64,000 bases of DNA from positions 186,001 to 250,000 of the forward strand of contig VXAA01006441.1 of assembly GCA_013399115.1 (NCBI GenBank), given 5' to 3'. The notes beneath the pieces were generated by a model. The model had not been told where the DNA came from. It did no database searches and saw only the letters and a program-made list of their open reading frames with translations. The DNA is from Anseranas semipalmata. Lineage: Eukaryota > Chordata > Aves > Anseriformes > Anseranatidae. The translations under genes were made by a program, and so were the position numbers. Shown piece after piece: positions 63,746 to 64,000 of the stretch. How positions within the stretch are numbered: the stretch's first letter is position 1; the number at the start of each line of letters is the position of its first letter.

Positions 63746-64000
63746 ACTGAACTAAGTGGGTGGGAAGGGATGGAACAGCAGCAGCAATTGCTTGTGCAGC
63801 TCTGGGGGAATTACACCTGCAGCACCAGGACCAAACCCTACGAGCACTTCCGTCCCTCTCCCTCAGAGCACGCAAAGGGCTCTGGGGTGAGCTGGTCCAT
63901 ACTGGTTAGCACCAAATCCCAAACTCCTGCTCCAGCACACGATGTTTAACACCTATAAATAAATCAGTTGCTGCTCTTCCATTAGTGACACTCACAAGAT

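Larger units (their letters stand above)
54301..64000 (-). other. SLCO3A1: SLCO3A1 intron block, distal end of window
   Basis: The intron continues to the window edge without reaching the preceding exon. It holds the best MIR fragment (54308-54465), a T15 run (54889-54903), an N at 58637, a C10 run (61479-61488) and a candidate conserved block (63595-63745). A weak MIR-like phrase at about 59765-59830 was not annotated. Open frames up to 140 codons are without domains. Confidence 0.75.

Noticed and set aside
1..64000. Prokaryotic or viral features: operons, CRISPR arrays, attachment sites, tRNA or rRNA genes, endogenous retrovirus genes
   Set aside because: No direct-repeat array, no cloverleaf with a GTTCRANNC box, and no reading frames resembling gag, pol or env were seen. 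The spliced exon shows this is vertebrate nuclear DNA.

Overview
The window looks like vertebrate nuclear DNA, almost certainly from an amniote and most likely a bird. Only one stretch is convincingly protein-coding: a 99-bp exon at 1036-1134 on the minus strand. It carries proper splice sites and encodes a membrane segment of the organic anion transporter SLCO3A1 (OATP3A1). The bird assignment is an inference. It rests on moderate GC, very few interspersed repeats for more than 60 kb of intron, no Alu, L1 or B-type SINEs, and short decayed fragments resembling old amniote repeats. I did not recognise any CR1 3' end, which is somewhat unusual for a bird, so another amniote is not excluded.

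Layout. SLCO3A1 runs right to left. Positions 1-1035 are the start of the intron that follows the exon in the gene's direction. Positions 1135-64000 are the 3' part of the intron that precedes it, so this intron is at least 62.9 kb long. I searched both strands for the neighbouring SLCO3A1 exons (the extracellular loop and TM4 exon upstream, and the exon with the OATP signature downstream) and found neither. There is no convincing second gene, tRNA, rRNA, CRISPR array or intact mobile element.

What the intron holds. (1) Decayed MIR-like CORE-SINE fragments, the clearest at 54308-54465. (2) Fragments carrying an old amniote motif around 8910-8945 and 13925-13985. (3) Homopolymer and simple repeats (4156-4216, 20903-20918, 29326-29351, 38239-38283, 48970-48989, 49867-49883, 54889-54903, 61479-61488). 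(4) Two CpG-dense pockets (8990-9075 and 14041-14180). (5) Several AT-rich, homeodomain-motif-rich blocks that read like conserved non-coding regulatory elements (9320-9425, 16290-16660, 19080-19325, 23745-24270, 26755-27430, 63595-63745). One of these has three exact TTAATTAA sites within 378 bp. Long open frames (254 codons at 22524-23288, 181 codons at 51663-52208) lack any recognisable domain and are probably chance.

There is no operon-like or multi-gene system here. The most useful biology is the exon plus the candidate intronic enhancers. These could act on SLCO3A1 or on neighbours outside the window, but nothing in the sequence shows which.
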